Positions 1 to 7,258 of a stretch of 21,262 nucleotides of DNA are shown in pieces. The stretch covers positions 1-21,262 of the forward strand of contig CAKOLW010000021.1 in the NCBI GenBank assembly GCA_934096405.1, written 5' to 3'. Under the pieces are notes generated by a model. That model worked only from the letters and a program-made list of their open reading frames with translations. It had not been told where the DNA came from and did not search any database. The position numbers were made by a program, and so were the translations under genes. Numbering within the stretch: the stretch's first letter is position 1; every line of letters begins with the position of its first letter. Origin of the DNA: an uncultured Bacilli bacterium (GTDB taxonomy: Bacteria; Bacillota_I; Bacilli_A; RF39; UBA660).

Positions 1-337
1 CTCTATATGCTCTCTCATATTCTTCATCCGAGAATCCCATTAATCTCCAAGCTTCTTTTGAAGTGATTTTTCTAATCATTATTCTAATCCACCTCTACTA
101 ATATTTTAAAATTATCCGATGTATTATTTGCTGTTAATGTTAATGCGTACCCATTTTGTGAAAATACTCTTGACGATTGAGCAAACTTGCATTTTTTGTC
201 TTTTCCACACACGCCACCTATATCGCAATAAGGTAATTCAATTTCATAAACATTGTGAACCCACAATAACTTTTAATAGCGTTTTTATCTATTTCAGAAA
301 GAACTCTATTCTATAATCTTTAATTATTTTTCTCTTC
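1..337 (-). pseudogene. Decayed C5 cytosine DNA methyltransferase (phage/RM type)
   Basis: Reading the minus strand, pieces of a DNA (cytosine-5-)-methyltransferase appear in different frames. They are KDYRIEF (about 300-325), SEIDKNAIKSYC (about 258-297), then VHNVYEIE... and the stretch ...FAQSSRVFSQNGYALTLTANN (84-266), and finally IRKITSKEAWRLMGFSDEE (running off the left edge from about 80). The first pieces match the N-terminal 'GxSEIDKxAxxSY' region of such enzymes. The last two match the C-terminal target-recognition end, with its 'RVYSxxGxxPTLT' and 'IRKLTPxECWRLMGF' signatures. About 200 residues that should lie between 'EIELP' and 'IGGV', including the PCQ catalytic region, are absent. 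At least three frameshifts separate the pieces, so no functional enzyme can be made here. The 3' end lies outside the window. It is likely a relic of a prophage or restriction-modification gene lying downstream of rnr. Confidence 0.75.
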
Positions 338-422
338 TTTTAATTTTTTTATTGTTGTAATTTTATAATTCATATTTTCAACTTTTCATAGTACATTCAA
401 ATATATTTACATTTTTATTTTT

Positions 423-2504
423 TTACAATTTTTCTATAAGCATAAAATCTACATGTCTAGTCTCTTTATTAGCAGCTATACATCTAACCTTAATTTTATC
501 TCCAATAGTTAAAGCTATTTGTTTCTTTCTATTTGTATAAAATAGTTTATTATCACTTAAAGTATAATAATCATTTATAGTATCTAAACTTACAAATCCT
601 TCTATATAATTAGTTGTTTCTACAAAGAAACCTTTCTCAAGTAAATCACTTACTCTTGCTTCATATTCTTCTCCTATATGATTTTCCATATATTCAGCAA
701 TTTTCATATCATTTACTTGATATTCACATTCATCACTTCTTCTTTCAGTCATACTTATATGATCACATGCTTCACTTAATCCACTAGTAATTTTATCTAA
801 TGTTACACCCATATTCCATTTAAATATAACTATCTTTATCATATAATGTAATAATAAATCTGAGAATCTTCTAATTGGACTTGTTTCATGAGTATACTTT
901 TTACTACCTAAACCAAAATGTCCAATATTTTCAGTTGAATAAATAGCCTTTTGCATACTTCTAAGTAGTTTTCTATTTAATAATTCTTCATCTTTAACGC
1001 CTTTTAAACTAACTAATATATTCTGTATATCTTTATTATTAATATTAGAATAATCAAATTTACCTTTTACTTGATAACCCAAAGTACTTACAAAATTCAT
1101 AAATTCTTCTATTTTCTTAGGACTTGGTTTACCATGTATTCTGTATATTCCATAATTACATTCTTTAGTTAATAATTCAATAGATGTTTCATTACTAGCT
1201 ATCATAAAGTCTTCAATTAATCTTTCACCTAAACCATCTTTAAATTTCTTTATTTCAATTAATTTACCATTTTCATCAACTATAAGTTTAATTTCATCAC
1301 TAATGAATTCTATCTCACCACGTTCTTTTTTTCTTTTCTTAAGTATTTTAGATAATTCTAACATATCAAGAAGAATACTTTCAAATTCTTCATAACCTTC
1401 TACATGTCCCCCATCTAAAATAGTGTTTACATCATCATAATTCATTTTCTTTCTAGATTTAATTATACTAGGATATATACTTTTTTTAATAAAGTTACCA
1501 TTCTTATCTATTTCCATTTCTGTAGTTACTGCACATCTTAATACATTTGGATTTAAAGAACATATTCCATTAGAAAGCTCTACTGGTAACATAGGTTCTA
1601 CTTTATCTGCCATATATGTAGAGTTACCTTTATTATAAGCATCATTAAATAATGCACTTCCAAATTTAACATAGTTAGTTACATCTGCGATAGATACTCT
1701 TAATAAATAGTTTCCATTATTTAGTATTTCTAAACTAATTGCATCATCTATATCTTTAGTATCTTTTCCATCAATAGTAAATATTATTTTATCTGTTAAA
1801 TCTACTCTTCCTTTATAATCACTTTCTAATACTTCCATAGGTAAAGATTTAACTTCATTTTTAGTTTCTTCACTAAATCCTACTGGTACTCCTAATTCAG
1901 CCATTATTTTTAAAGTGTCTATATCTGGACTATTTTTATGTCCTACTTTTTCTACTACTTTAACATATATATTATCTTTATCTTCTTTAACACTTTTTAC
2001 TTTAACAATTTCTCCATCTACTACAGGTAAATCTTTATTTTCTAGTAATACTACATTCAAAGGATATTCTTTTAACATCTTTATGTACGTTATACCATTT
2101 TCTTCTATTATCTCTCCAAGTGGTAAATTTCTTTCTATTATTCTTTTTACTCTTGCTTCTAATTTACCAAATCTTTTAAATGTTTCACATAGACATATAT
2201 CTCCATCATTGGCATCCATCATATTCTTTTTATCTATAAATATATCTCCAGTACTTAAAAGTAACCATCCATTACCACTTTGTACTCTTTCTATAGGTGC
2301 TTTAATGTATTCATTAGTTACTATTTTAAATGTATTCTTTTTACAAGATACTATTTCTCCTTCATTAACTAATTCATATAAAACATCTAGTACATTTTTT
2401 AAATCTTCTGTACTATATACTTTTTTAAGCTTTTTTACTATGTCTATAGGATCCATTTTTTTTCCATTTTCTTTTTTTAATATACTTAATATCTCTTCTT
2501 TCAT
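423..2504 (-). CDS. rnr: Ribonuclease R (3'-5' exoribonuclease)
   Basis: This is an RNase II/RNB-family exoribonuclease that degrades structured RNA from the 3' end and contributes to mRNA and rRNA turnover. The 693 residues are slightly shorter than typical RNase R. Residues 1-65 form a winged-helix-like start, followed by cold-shock-like OB folds (about 70-190). The RNB catalytic domain begins near residue 235 and carries the metal-binding signature FTIDGKDTKDIDDA at 242-255. The C-terminal 80 residues form an S1 RNA-binding domain. The ATG at 2504 has a GGTGA ribosome site 8 bases upstream. The gene follows secG, the common Firmicutes order, but an apparent terminator lies between them, so it depends on read-through or on a promoter I cannot pick out. 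smpB, often the next gene, is absent; a methyltransferase relic lies there instead. Confidence 0.97.
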   Translation of the reverse strand: MKEEILSILKKENGKKMDPIDIVKKLKKVYSTEDLKNVLDVLYELVNEGEIVSCKKNTFKIVTNEYIKAPIERVQSGNGWLLLSTGDIFIDKKNMMDANDGDICLCETFKRFGKLEARVKRIIERNLPLGEIIEENGITYIKMLKEYPLNVVLLENKDLPVVDGEIVKVKSVKEDKDNIYVKVVEKVGHKNSPDIDTLKIMAELGVPVGFSEETKNEVKSLPMEVLESDYKGRVDLTDKIIFTIDGKDTKDIDDAISLEILNNGNYLLRVSIADVTNYVKFGSALFNDAYNKGNSTYMADKVEPMLPVELSNGICSLNPNVLRCAVTTEMEIDKNGNFIKKSIYPSIIKSRKKMNYDDVNTILDGGHVEGYEEFESILLDMLELSKILKKRKKERGEIEFISDEIKLIVDENGKLIEIKKFKDGLGERLIEDFMIASNETSIELLTKECNYGIYRIHGKPSPKKIEEFMNFVSTLGYQVKGKFDYSNINNKDIQNILVSLKGVKDEELLNRKLLRSMQKAIYSTENIGHFGLGSKKYTHETSPIRRFSDLLLHYMIKIVIFKWNMGVTLDKITSGLSEACDHISMTERRSDECEYQVNDMKIAEYMENHIGEEYEARVSDLLEKGFFVETTNYIEGFVSLDTINDYYTLSDNKLFYTNRKKQIALTIGDKIKVRCIAANKETRHVDFMLIEKL

Positions 2505-2529
2505 ACTATGTTCACCATAACAATTTTAT

Positions 2530-2560
2530 CAAAAATAAAAGGATAAGTCTACACTTACCC
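2530..2560 (-). terminator. Rho-independent terminator after secG
   Basis: On the minus strand, an 8-bp stem (GGGTAAGT / ACTTATCC, one G-U pair) closes a GTAG loop at 2541-2560 and is followed by CCTTTTATTTTTG. It sits between the secG stop codon and the rnr start, and so would reduce transcription from secG into rnr. Confidence 0.75.
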
Positions 2561-2566
2561 AAATAA

Positions 2567-2779
2567 CTATATACTTAAGTATAATGAAATTGCTATAAAT
2601 AAGAATCCTAATACATAAGTTAATCTAGTTATAAATTTTTCTGCTCCTCTTTCTTTCATTTGTCCCATTAACAAGTTATTTCCACCTGTTATTATTTGAC
2701 CTGCATCACTTGCTTTGTTACTTTGAAGTAATACAAGCGCTATTAAAAGAACAGCTATAATTATTAATACTATTTCCAT
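2567..2779 (-). CDS. secG: Preprotein translocase subunit SecG
   Basis: SecG is the small accessory subunit of the SecYEG protein-export channel in the cytoplasmic membrane. The 70 residues show the family layout. A first membrane helix (about residues 3-18) ends in the LLQSNKASDAG motif, typical of SecG. A polar loop containing GGNNLLMG follows, then a second helix (about 50-69). The length is normal for Firmicutes SecG. The ATG has a GAGGGATG ribosome site 5 bases upstream, and a promoter-like TTGTTT-17-TAAAAT lies just before it. The gene heads the secG-rnr pair. Confidence 0.95.
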   Translation of the reverse strand: MEIVLIIIAVLLIALVLLQSNKASDAGQIITGGNNLLMGQMKERGAEKFITRLTYVLGFLFIAISLYLSI

Positions 2780-2798
2780 TTTTCATCCCTCATATAAT

Positions 2799-2827
2799 AT
2801 TTTAATATATTTTACTCAAATAAACAA
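2799..2827 (-). promoter_or_regulatory. Putative secG promoter
   Basis: TTGTTT (2822-2827) and TAAAAT (2799-2804) are separated by 17 bases on the minus strand, upstream of the secG ribosome site. The -10 matches consensus at five of six positions; the -35 box is weak. Confidence 0.45.
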
Positions 2828-2917
2828 GTCCTATTTAAAATGATTTAAATATTTATGAGGTAAAATATTATTATGCTTACTAATTTCATATCTAATCTTA
2901 TCAACAAAATCAATATC

Positions 2918-3295
2918 TCAAGAATTTAAAATAGTGTTTACCTGATTATTTATTACATCTTTATCTTTTGTCATTCCATATAAAAATTTTTCTTTATCTG
3001 TAAATTCACTAAAATCATATTCTCTATATATTAGTTCTAATTTAATTTTCTTATAAAACCTTTCTAATGGAGATATTATTTCTTTTTTTGTTATTTTATA
3101 ACGACTTAGTAATATTGACATATAATAATTAACATAATCGTAGTATTTATAATAATCATCCATTCTTTTTATAATATCATTAGTTATATCAAGTGTATTT
3201 CCTTCAGCAAGTAATTCATTAAGAAATTCTTCAGTTAAAAAATCTCTTTTATTTAAGTTATCTAATATAAACAATTTAGTATTTTCTTTAATCAT
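2918..3295 (-). CDS. Shortened paralogue of the adjacent HELGH protein, lacking the protease core
   Basis: I do not recognise a named family for this 125-residue protein, but it is clearly related to the next gene upstream (3364-4293). Its start, NTKLFILDNLNKRDFL, aligns with NTLDFILERIDNSDFL in the larger protein. Its last 75 residues share LLSxYKxxxxxIxP and the end motif ExxLYGxxxDxxxINxQ. The roughly 150-residue middle that holds the HELGH zinc site in the larger protein is missing. Translation stops at a TGA (2918-2920), yet the same frame stays open for 28 more codons to TAG at 2831-2833 and reads like ordinary protein (DIDFVDKIRYEISKHNNILP). The coding region may therefore once have run to 2831. 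ATG with AGGTG upstream; it has its own strong promoter. It could be a non-catalytic partner or competitor of the larger protein, or a decaying duplicate. Confidence 0.7.
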   Translation of the reverse strand: MIKENTKLFILDNLNKRDFLTEEFLNELLAEGNTLDITNDIIKRMDDYYKYYDYVNYYMSILLSRYKITKKEIISPLERFYKKIKLELIYREYDFSEFTDKEKFLYGMTKDKDVINNQVNTILNS

Positions 3296-3314
3296 AAAAG
3301 CACCTGTAAAAATT

Positions 3315-3343
3315 ATTTTATATTACTTATATATCAAAGTCAA
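3315..3343 (-). promoter_or_regulatory. Promoter of the shortened paralogue
   Basis: TTGACT (3338-3343), a 17-base spacer and TAAAAT (3315-3320) lie on the minus strand upstream of the gene starting at 3295. The flanking sequence TAATAATTGACTTT also occurs at the promoter of the larger paralogue (4314-4342), which suggests that gene and promoter were duplicated together. Confidence 0.7.
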
Positions 3344-3363
3344 TTATTATAAGTTATCTTTTC

Positions 3364-4293
3364 CTACATCATACTTCTAACTTTTAATTTTTTAGTTTTA
3401 GCAAGTTCACTATATTTTACTATATGATTATGATTTAACATCATGCTTATTTGCTTATTTATTTCGTTTTCATCAGAACTTAATCCATATAGAACTCTTT
3501 CTCTTTCACTTAATACATTAACATGGGTAGCTAAATCATTATAAAGACCAGTTAATCCAAACATACTACAGAAACTGTTCATTGGATTTATTACATTATT
3601 GCCAAATTTATATTTACTTAATAATTCTTTTAATAATAGAACTTCAAAATATTTATATTCTTCACGATTATATGTGTAACTTATAATTTCGTCAAGTATA
3701 TTAATAGAAAAACCATCTGCATGCAGTTCATCTGGAAATATATTATGATGATCAGCATAAATTTTATTGCCTAATACACCTTTTATTAATTTAGGATATA
3801 AATGATATTTATTTATATTACCCATTCTTACCTTTTCACCTATATAATATAAATAATCAATAATAGTGTAATATTCATCTTCTGTATATTTACCATTTAG
3901 ATTACACTCTCTTTGATGTATATGTCCTAATTCATGAAATAAAGAAGATAAAATATATATGTTTTTTTGAGTAAGATTATTATATATATTATTATCTACT
4001 ACACATAAATCTATAAAACTACTTTCTAATAATGGTTTATTAAGAATAACATTAAAATTTTTACAATAACCAACACAATTTTTAGCAATTATAAAATTCT
4101 TTATTAAAATATTTTCTAATCTTCTAAAATCATATTTTTGTAATAATCTTTTTAACTCTAAAATAGTTTTTTCTTCTAAAAAGTCACTATTATCAATTCT
4201 TTCTAGAATAAAATCTAATGTATTATCACTTATTTTAAATTCAGGAATTATTCTTTCCTTCTTTTTATTATTATTTAAATCAAATAACATCAT
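3364..4293 (-). CDS. HELGH-motif zinc metallopeptidase-like protein
   Basis: A 309-residue cytoplasmic protein with a HExxH zincin signature, HELGH at residues 120-124, preceded by a helix-like segment (ILSSLF). A downstream acidic motif, PDELHADGF (187-195), could supply the third zinc ligand (E189), in the manner of ImmA/IrrE-type peptidases, where an ExxA(N/D) motif follows the HExxH helix. No signal peptide or membrane segment is seen. The N-terminal 50 and C-terminal 90 residues are shared with the shortened neighbour at 2918-3295. The gene has a strong promoter and a GGTGA ribosome site and is divergent from rarA. The substrate is unknown. The zincin motif is seen directly; assignment to a regulatory peptidase such as ImmA/IrrE is only a suggestion, and no antirepressor or repressor partner is adjacent. 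Confidence 0.75.
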   Translation of the reverse strand: MMLFDLNNNKKKERIIPEFKISDNTLDFILERIDNSDFLEEKTILELKRLLQKYDFRRLENILIKNFIIAKNCVGYCKNFNVILNKPLLESSFIDLCVVDNNIYNNLTQKNIYILSSLFHELGHIHQRECNLNGKYTEDEYYTIIDYLYYIGEKVRMGNINKYHLYPKLIKGVLGNKIYADHHNIFPDELHADGFSINILDEIISYTYNREEYKYFEVLLLKELLSKYKFGNNVINPMNSFCSMFGLTGLYNDLATHVNVLSERERVLYGLSSDENEINKQISMMLNHNHIVKYSELAKTKKLKVRSMM

Positions 4294-4313
4294 AAAATCA
4301 CCAAGTAATGGTT

Positions 4314-4342
4314 ATTTTAACTTAAATCTAGTTAAAAGTCAA
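4314..4342 (-). promoter_or_regulatory. Promoter of the HELGH protein gene
   Basis: TTGACT (4337-4342), 17 bases and TAAAAT (4314-4319) lie on the minus strand. The site lies in the 81-base gap shared with divergent rarA. The likely rarA -10 (TACAAT, 4352-4357, plus strand, weak -35) lies next to it, so the two promoters could interfere. Confidence 0.7.
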
Positions 4343-4374
4343 TTATTATGATACAATACTTTTAGGTGATTTAA

Positions 4375-5568
4375 ATGGAGCCTTTAACTGAAAAATTAAG
4401 ACCTAAAAAATTAGAAGATGTTGTAGGACAAAAACATATTGTTGGAGATAATAAACTATTAAATAACTTAGTTAAAAATGGTAAATTGTTTAATATGATT
4501 TTTTATGGCAACAGTGGTTCTGGTAAAACTACGTTAGCTTTAGTACTTATGAATGAACTTAATGTTCATTATAGATTATTGAATGCTACAATTAATTCTA
4601 AGAAAGATTTTGAAATTGTATTTGAAGAATCTAAAATGTATGATGATTTAGTATTAATTGTTGATGAAATACATAGAATGAATAAAGATAAACAAGATTT
4701 ATTACTTTCTTACATTGAAAGTGGCAAAATTATTTTAATTGGTTTAACTAATAGTAATCCTTTTCATTCAATAAACCAAGCAATAAGAAGTAGATGTCAA
4801 ATGGTAGAATTGAAGTCAATTACTAGTGAAGATATTTTTAATTCACTTGATCGTGTTAAAGAAGTATATAACGATATTGAGTTAAGTGATGAAGTTAAAA
4901 GATATATAGCTAACCAAAGTGATGGAGATTTAAGATATGCTTATAATCTTATTGAGTTTTGTTATAATGGTTTTGGTAAAAGTTTTACTATAGATGATAT
5001 TAAAACTATAAATAGTAATGTTAATTTCTTTCATGATAAAAATGAGGATGGTTATTATAATGTTATTAGTGCATTTCAAAAAAGTATAAGAGGAAGCGAT
5101 GTTGATGCATCAGTACATTATTTAATGAGACTAATTGAAGCAGGAGATTTTGATATTTTATATAGAAGAATGTTAGTAATTGCATATGAAGATATAGGTC
5201 TTGCTAACCCTACTATGCCTATCAAAGTACTAACAGCAATTCAAAGTGCAGAAAGATTAGGATTACCAGAATTATATAAACCATTAACACAAGCAGTTAT
5301 TGATATGGCTTTAAGTCCAAAAAGTAATACAAATGAGCAGACTTATCAAGCCGCATTAAATGACTTAAAGAAAGGTAATGTTGGTAGAGTTCCAAAGCAT
5401 ATTAGAACTTTTAATGAAAACTTATATAAATACCCTCATAATTATAAAAATCATTGGGTAAAACAACAGTATTTACCAGATAATATTAAAAATAGTGTTT
5501 ATTATCATCCAGGAGATAATAAGTATGAACAATCAATGTTTGATTTTAATAAAAAAATAAAGAGCTGA
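4375..5568 (+). CDS. rarA: Replication-associated recombination protein A (RarA/MgsA family AAA+ ATPase)
   Basis: RarA is an AAA+ ATPase related to the clamp loader that acts at stalled replication forks with SSB. The 397 residues show Walker A GNSGSGKT (45-52), Walker B LIVDEIHRMNK (94-104), a sensor-1 segment GLTNSNP (about 123-129) and an arginine-finger region RSRCQ (138-142). The C-terminal MgsA tetramerisation half includes SAFQKSIRGSDVDA and AYEDIGLANP. It differs from most RarA in having NSGSGKT instead of PPGTGKT and a degenerate TTENP motif (NSNP). ATG with AGGTGA upstream. It is the only plus-strand gene of the window, divergent from the HELGH protein gene and convergent with the Cys-repeat gene. 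Its TGA stop lies in the loop of the terminator hairpin. Confidence 0.95.
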   Translation: MEPLTEKLRPKKLEDVVGQKHIVGDNKLLNNLVKNGKLFNMIFYGNSGSGKTTLALVLMNELNVHYRLLNATINSKKDFEIVFEESKMYDDLVLIVDEIHRMNKDKQDLLLSYIESGKIILIGLTNSNPFHSINQAIRSRCQMVELKSITSEDIFNSLDRVKEVYNDIELSDEVKRYIANQSDGDLRYAYNLIEFCYNGFGKSFTIDDIKTINSNVNFFHDKNEDGYYNVISAFQKSIRGSDVDASVHYLMRLIEAGDFDILYRRMLVIAYEDIGLANPTMPIKVLTAIQSAERLGLPELYKPLTQAVIDMALSPKSNTNEQTYQAALNDLKKGNVGRVPKHIRTFNENLYKYPHNYKNHWVKQQYLPDNIKNSVYYHPGDNKYEQSMFDFNKKIKS

Positions 5569-5590
5569 TTTGCTCTTTATTTTTGTTTAT
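5557..5590. terminator. Bidirectional terminator shared by rarA and the Cys-repeat gene
   Basis: A perfect 9-bp stem (ATAAAGAGC / GCTCTTTAT; 5557-5565 and 5572-5580) encloses a TGATTT loop. T-rich tails follow on both strands (TTTTTG on plus; TTTTTTTATT on minus). The rarA stop TGA (5566-5568) is in the loop, and the stop of the converging gene (5577-5579) is in the right arm. Confidence 0.9.
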
Positions 5591-7241
5591 TACTATTTGT
5601 GTTTTCAACTGTTACTGTTCTTGTTTCACCAGTTCTAGTCCATCCAGGTAAAGATTCTTCTCTACTCCATTTATAGTTAGTATAATATTGTTTTTTAGTA
5701 TTTAAAGTAGCATTGTAAGATTTAGATAATTTGTTAACATAACAATAACCATCATCTTTTAATGAACCGCCATCTGGACATGTCTTAGTACTTGTTCCAT
5801 CAGTTACAGAAGCTGCATAACTTGTTGTTTCAGTTTTAACACATTGACCATTTGAAAGTGTTCCTCCATTTGGACAATATTGTTCACCTTGTGACTTAGT
5901 AGCATTATAAGTTCTACTTCCAGTAACTTTACATGTTGTTCCACTTAAAGCTCCTCCGTTTGGACAATTATATATCTTAGTTGCTTGGTAAGCAGAGATT
6001 TCAGTATAAGAATCTTCTACACATCTAGAACCTTTTAAACTTCCTCCATTTGGACAAGATAACTTGCTTGAAGCCGCATAACTCTTTTCACTTGTTCCAG
6101 AAATATAACATGTTGTTCCACTTATACTTCCTCCATTTGGACAAGAATAAGTTGTTTTTTCTGGTACAGTACATGCTGTATAAACAGTTACAAACTTAGT
6201 ACATGTTGAACATGCTCTTTGTCTAGTTGTTGTACAAGTTGCACCAGCTGGTTTAGTTGTAAATGGTCCTCCTAGATATCCACCTGTTGTTTTCTTAGTT
6301 GCTGGATAACTTGACCCTTGAGTACCTTTTGATGTAATACACTTAGATCCACTTAAGCTTCCTCCATTTGGACAATAATAAGTTGTTTTAGCACTATAAC
6401 TTGTTCCATTAACATCTTCTTCAACTATACATTTAGATCCACTTACATAACCGCCTTTTGGACAAGTATATGTAACACTTGCTTCATAAGTATTACTTAA
6501 TCCTACATAACATGTAGAACCATTTAATGTACCACCATCTGGACAATAATATGAACCTTCTTTAGTTGATGCTTTATAAGATGTAGTTTTAGTTATATAA
6601 CACTTACCATCTTTTAATACTCCACCATTTTTACAATAAGATGTTCCCTTTGTAGTGGTAATAGTAGCTTTATATTTATTAGTTGTATAAATGTTACATA
6701 CACCATTAGTTAATGTACCACCATCTGGACAAGAATAATAACTAGCATCTTTAGAACCAGTTTGTTTAAATTGATATTCTAATGCAGTTACTGGTTTTGT
6801 CTCTTCTTCTTTACAATCTTCACAGTATTCATAACATCCTAAAGTCTTTTCAACAAAGTTTTCTTCATTAGGACATACTAGATTAACTTTTAAAGTATAA
6901 TCATTTTTATTTTTCTTAACTTCAACATATGATTTCTTAGTATCACAAGAATTACCATCTTCATCTACGAAAGGTAAGATTAAATTCTTATCAATCATAT
7001 CTTGTAACGTCATTTCTGCAGTATCACCTATATTCTTAGGTAATTTTTCTGTTGTATAATAACTTTCAGCAGCATCTTGCATATATTTAATGTTTTCTCT
7101 AAATACATTACTATAGAATGGTTTCATATTTGGAACTTTTGGAAATAACCAAACCAATAATAATATAAATAATACTAAGAATATAGCTTTAATTATTATA
7201 TCTTTTAAATTAAATCCTGGATTTTTCTCTGTATTATACAT
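5577..7241 (-). CDS. Membrane-anchored extracellular protein with ten Cys-paired repeats
   Basis: A 554-residue predicted surface protein. A basic and polar start is followed by one membrane helix (about residues 15-34), consistent with an N-in signal anchor. Residues 40-150 form an extracellular domain with a pseudopilin-like opening (NIKYMQDAAESYYTTEKLP) and several cysteines. Residues 168-511 hold ten tandem units of about 25-35 residues, consensus Y-C-P-(N/D)-G-G-x-L-x-G-x-x-C-x(8-14)-Y-x-A, each with two cysteines. A 50-residue Cys/Thr-rich insert (315-363) splits units 5 and 6. The end is Trp/Thr-rich (about 515-545). ATG with GGGGGAATAG upstream, 17 bases after the preceding gene, so co-transcribed with it. 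Function unknown: adhesion or a disulfide-stabilised stalk is a guess. No LPXTG motif is present. Confidence 0.8.
   Translation of the reverse strand: MYNTEKNPGFNLKDIIIKAIFLVLFILLLVWLFPKVPNMKPFYSNVFRENIKYMQDAAESYYTTEKLPKNIGDTAEMTLQDMIDKNLILPFVDEDGNSCDTKKSYVEVKKNKNDYTLKVNLVCPNEENFVEKTLGCYEYCEDCKEEETKPVTALEYQFKQTGSKDASYYSCPDGGTLTNGVCNIYTTNKYKATITTTKGTSYCKNGGVLKDGKCYITKTTSYKASTKEGSYYCPDGGTLNGSTCYVGLSNTYEASVTYTCPKGGYVSGSKCIVEEDVNGTSYSAKTTYYCPNGGSLSGSKCITSKGTQGSSYPATKKTTGGYLGGPFTTKPAGATCTTTRQRACSTCTKFVTVYTACTVPEKTTYSCPNGGSISGTTCYISGTSEKSYAASSKLSCPNGGSLKGSRCVEDSYTEISAYQATKIYNCPNGGALSGTTCKVTGSRTYNATKSQGEQYCPNGGTLSNGQCVKTETTSYAASVTDGTSTKTCPDGGSLKDDGYCYVNKLSKSYNATLNTKKQYYTNYKWSREESLPGWTRTGETRTVTVENTNSNKQK
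5709..6740 (-). repeat. Protein-coding repeat array (ten CPxGG...C units)
   Basis: The DNA encoding residues 168-511 of the surface protein repeats a unit of roughly 75-105 bases. It is seen on the plus strand as recurring CCTCCATTTGGACA or CCACCATCTGGACA words. Sequence identity is highest in the CPNGGSLSG part, which could allow copy number to change by recombination. Confidence 0.85.
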
Positions 7242-7258
7242 AATCTATTCCCCCTAAA

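Noticed and set aside
1915..2520. Plus-strand open frame of 201 codons
   Set aside because: It lies fully opposite the conserved N-terminal half of rnr and has low-complexity Ser/Phe/Leu composition, typical of an antisense shadow.
2918..2920. TGA read as tryptophan (Mycoplasma-type code)
   Set aside because: TGA ends rarA inside a terminator loop and ends the excisionase gene, and Trp is encoded by TGG in the conserved proteins.
5709..6740. CRISPR-like regular repeats
   Set aside because: The repeats encode a protein pattern in frame, vary in unit length and differ at wobble positions; there are no identical repeats with unique spacers.
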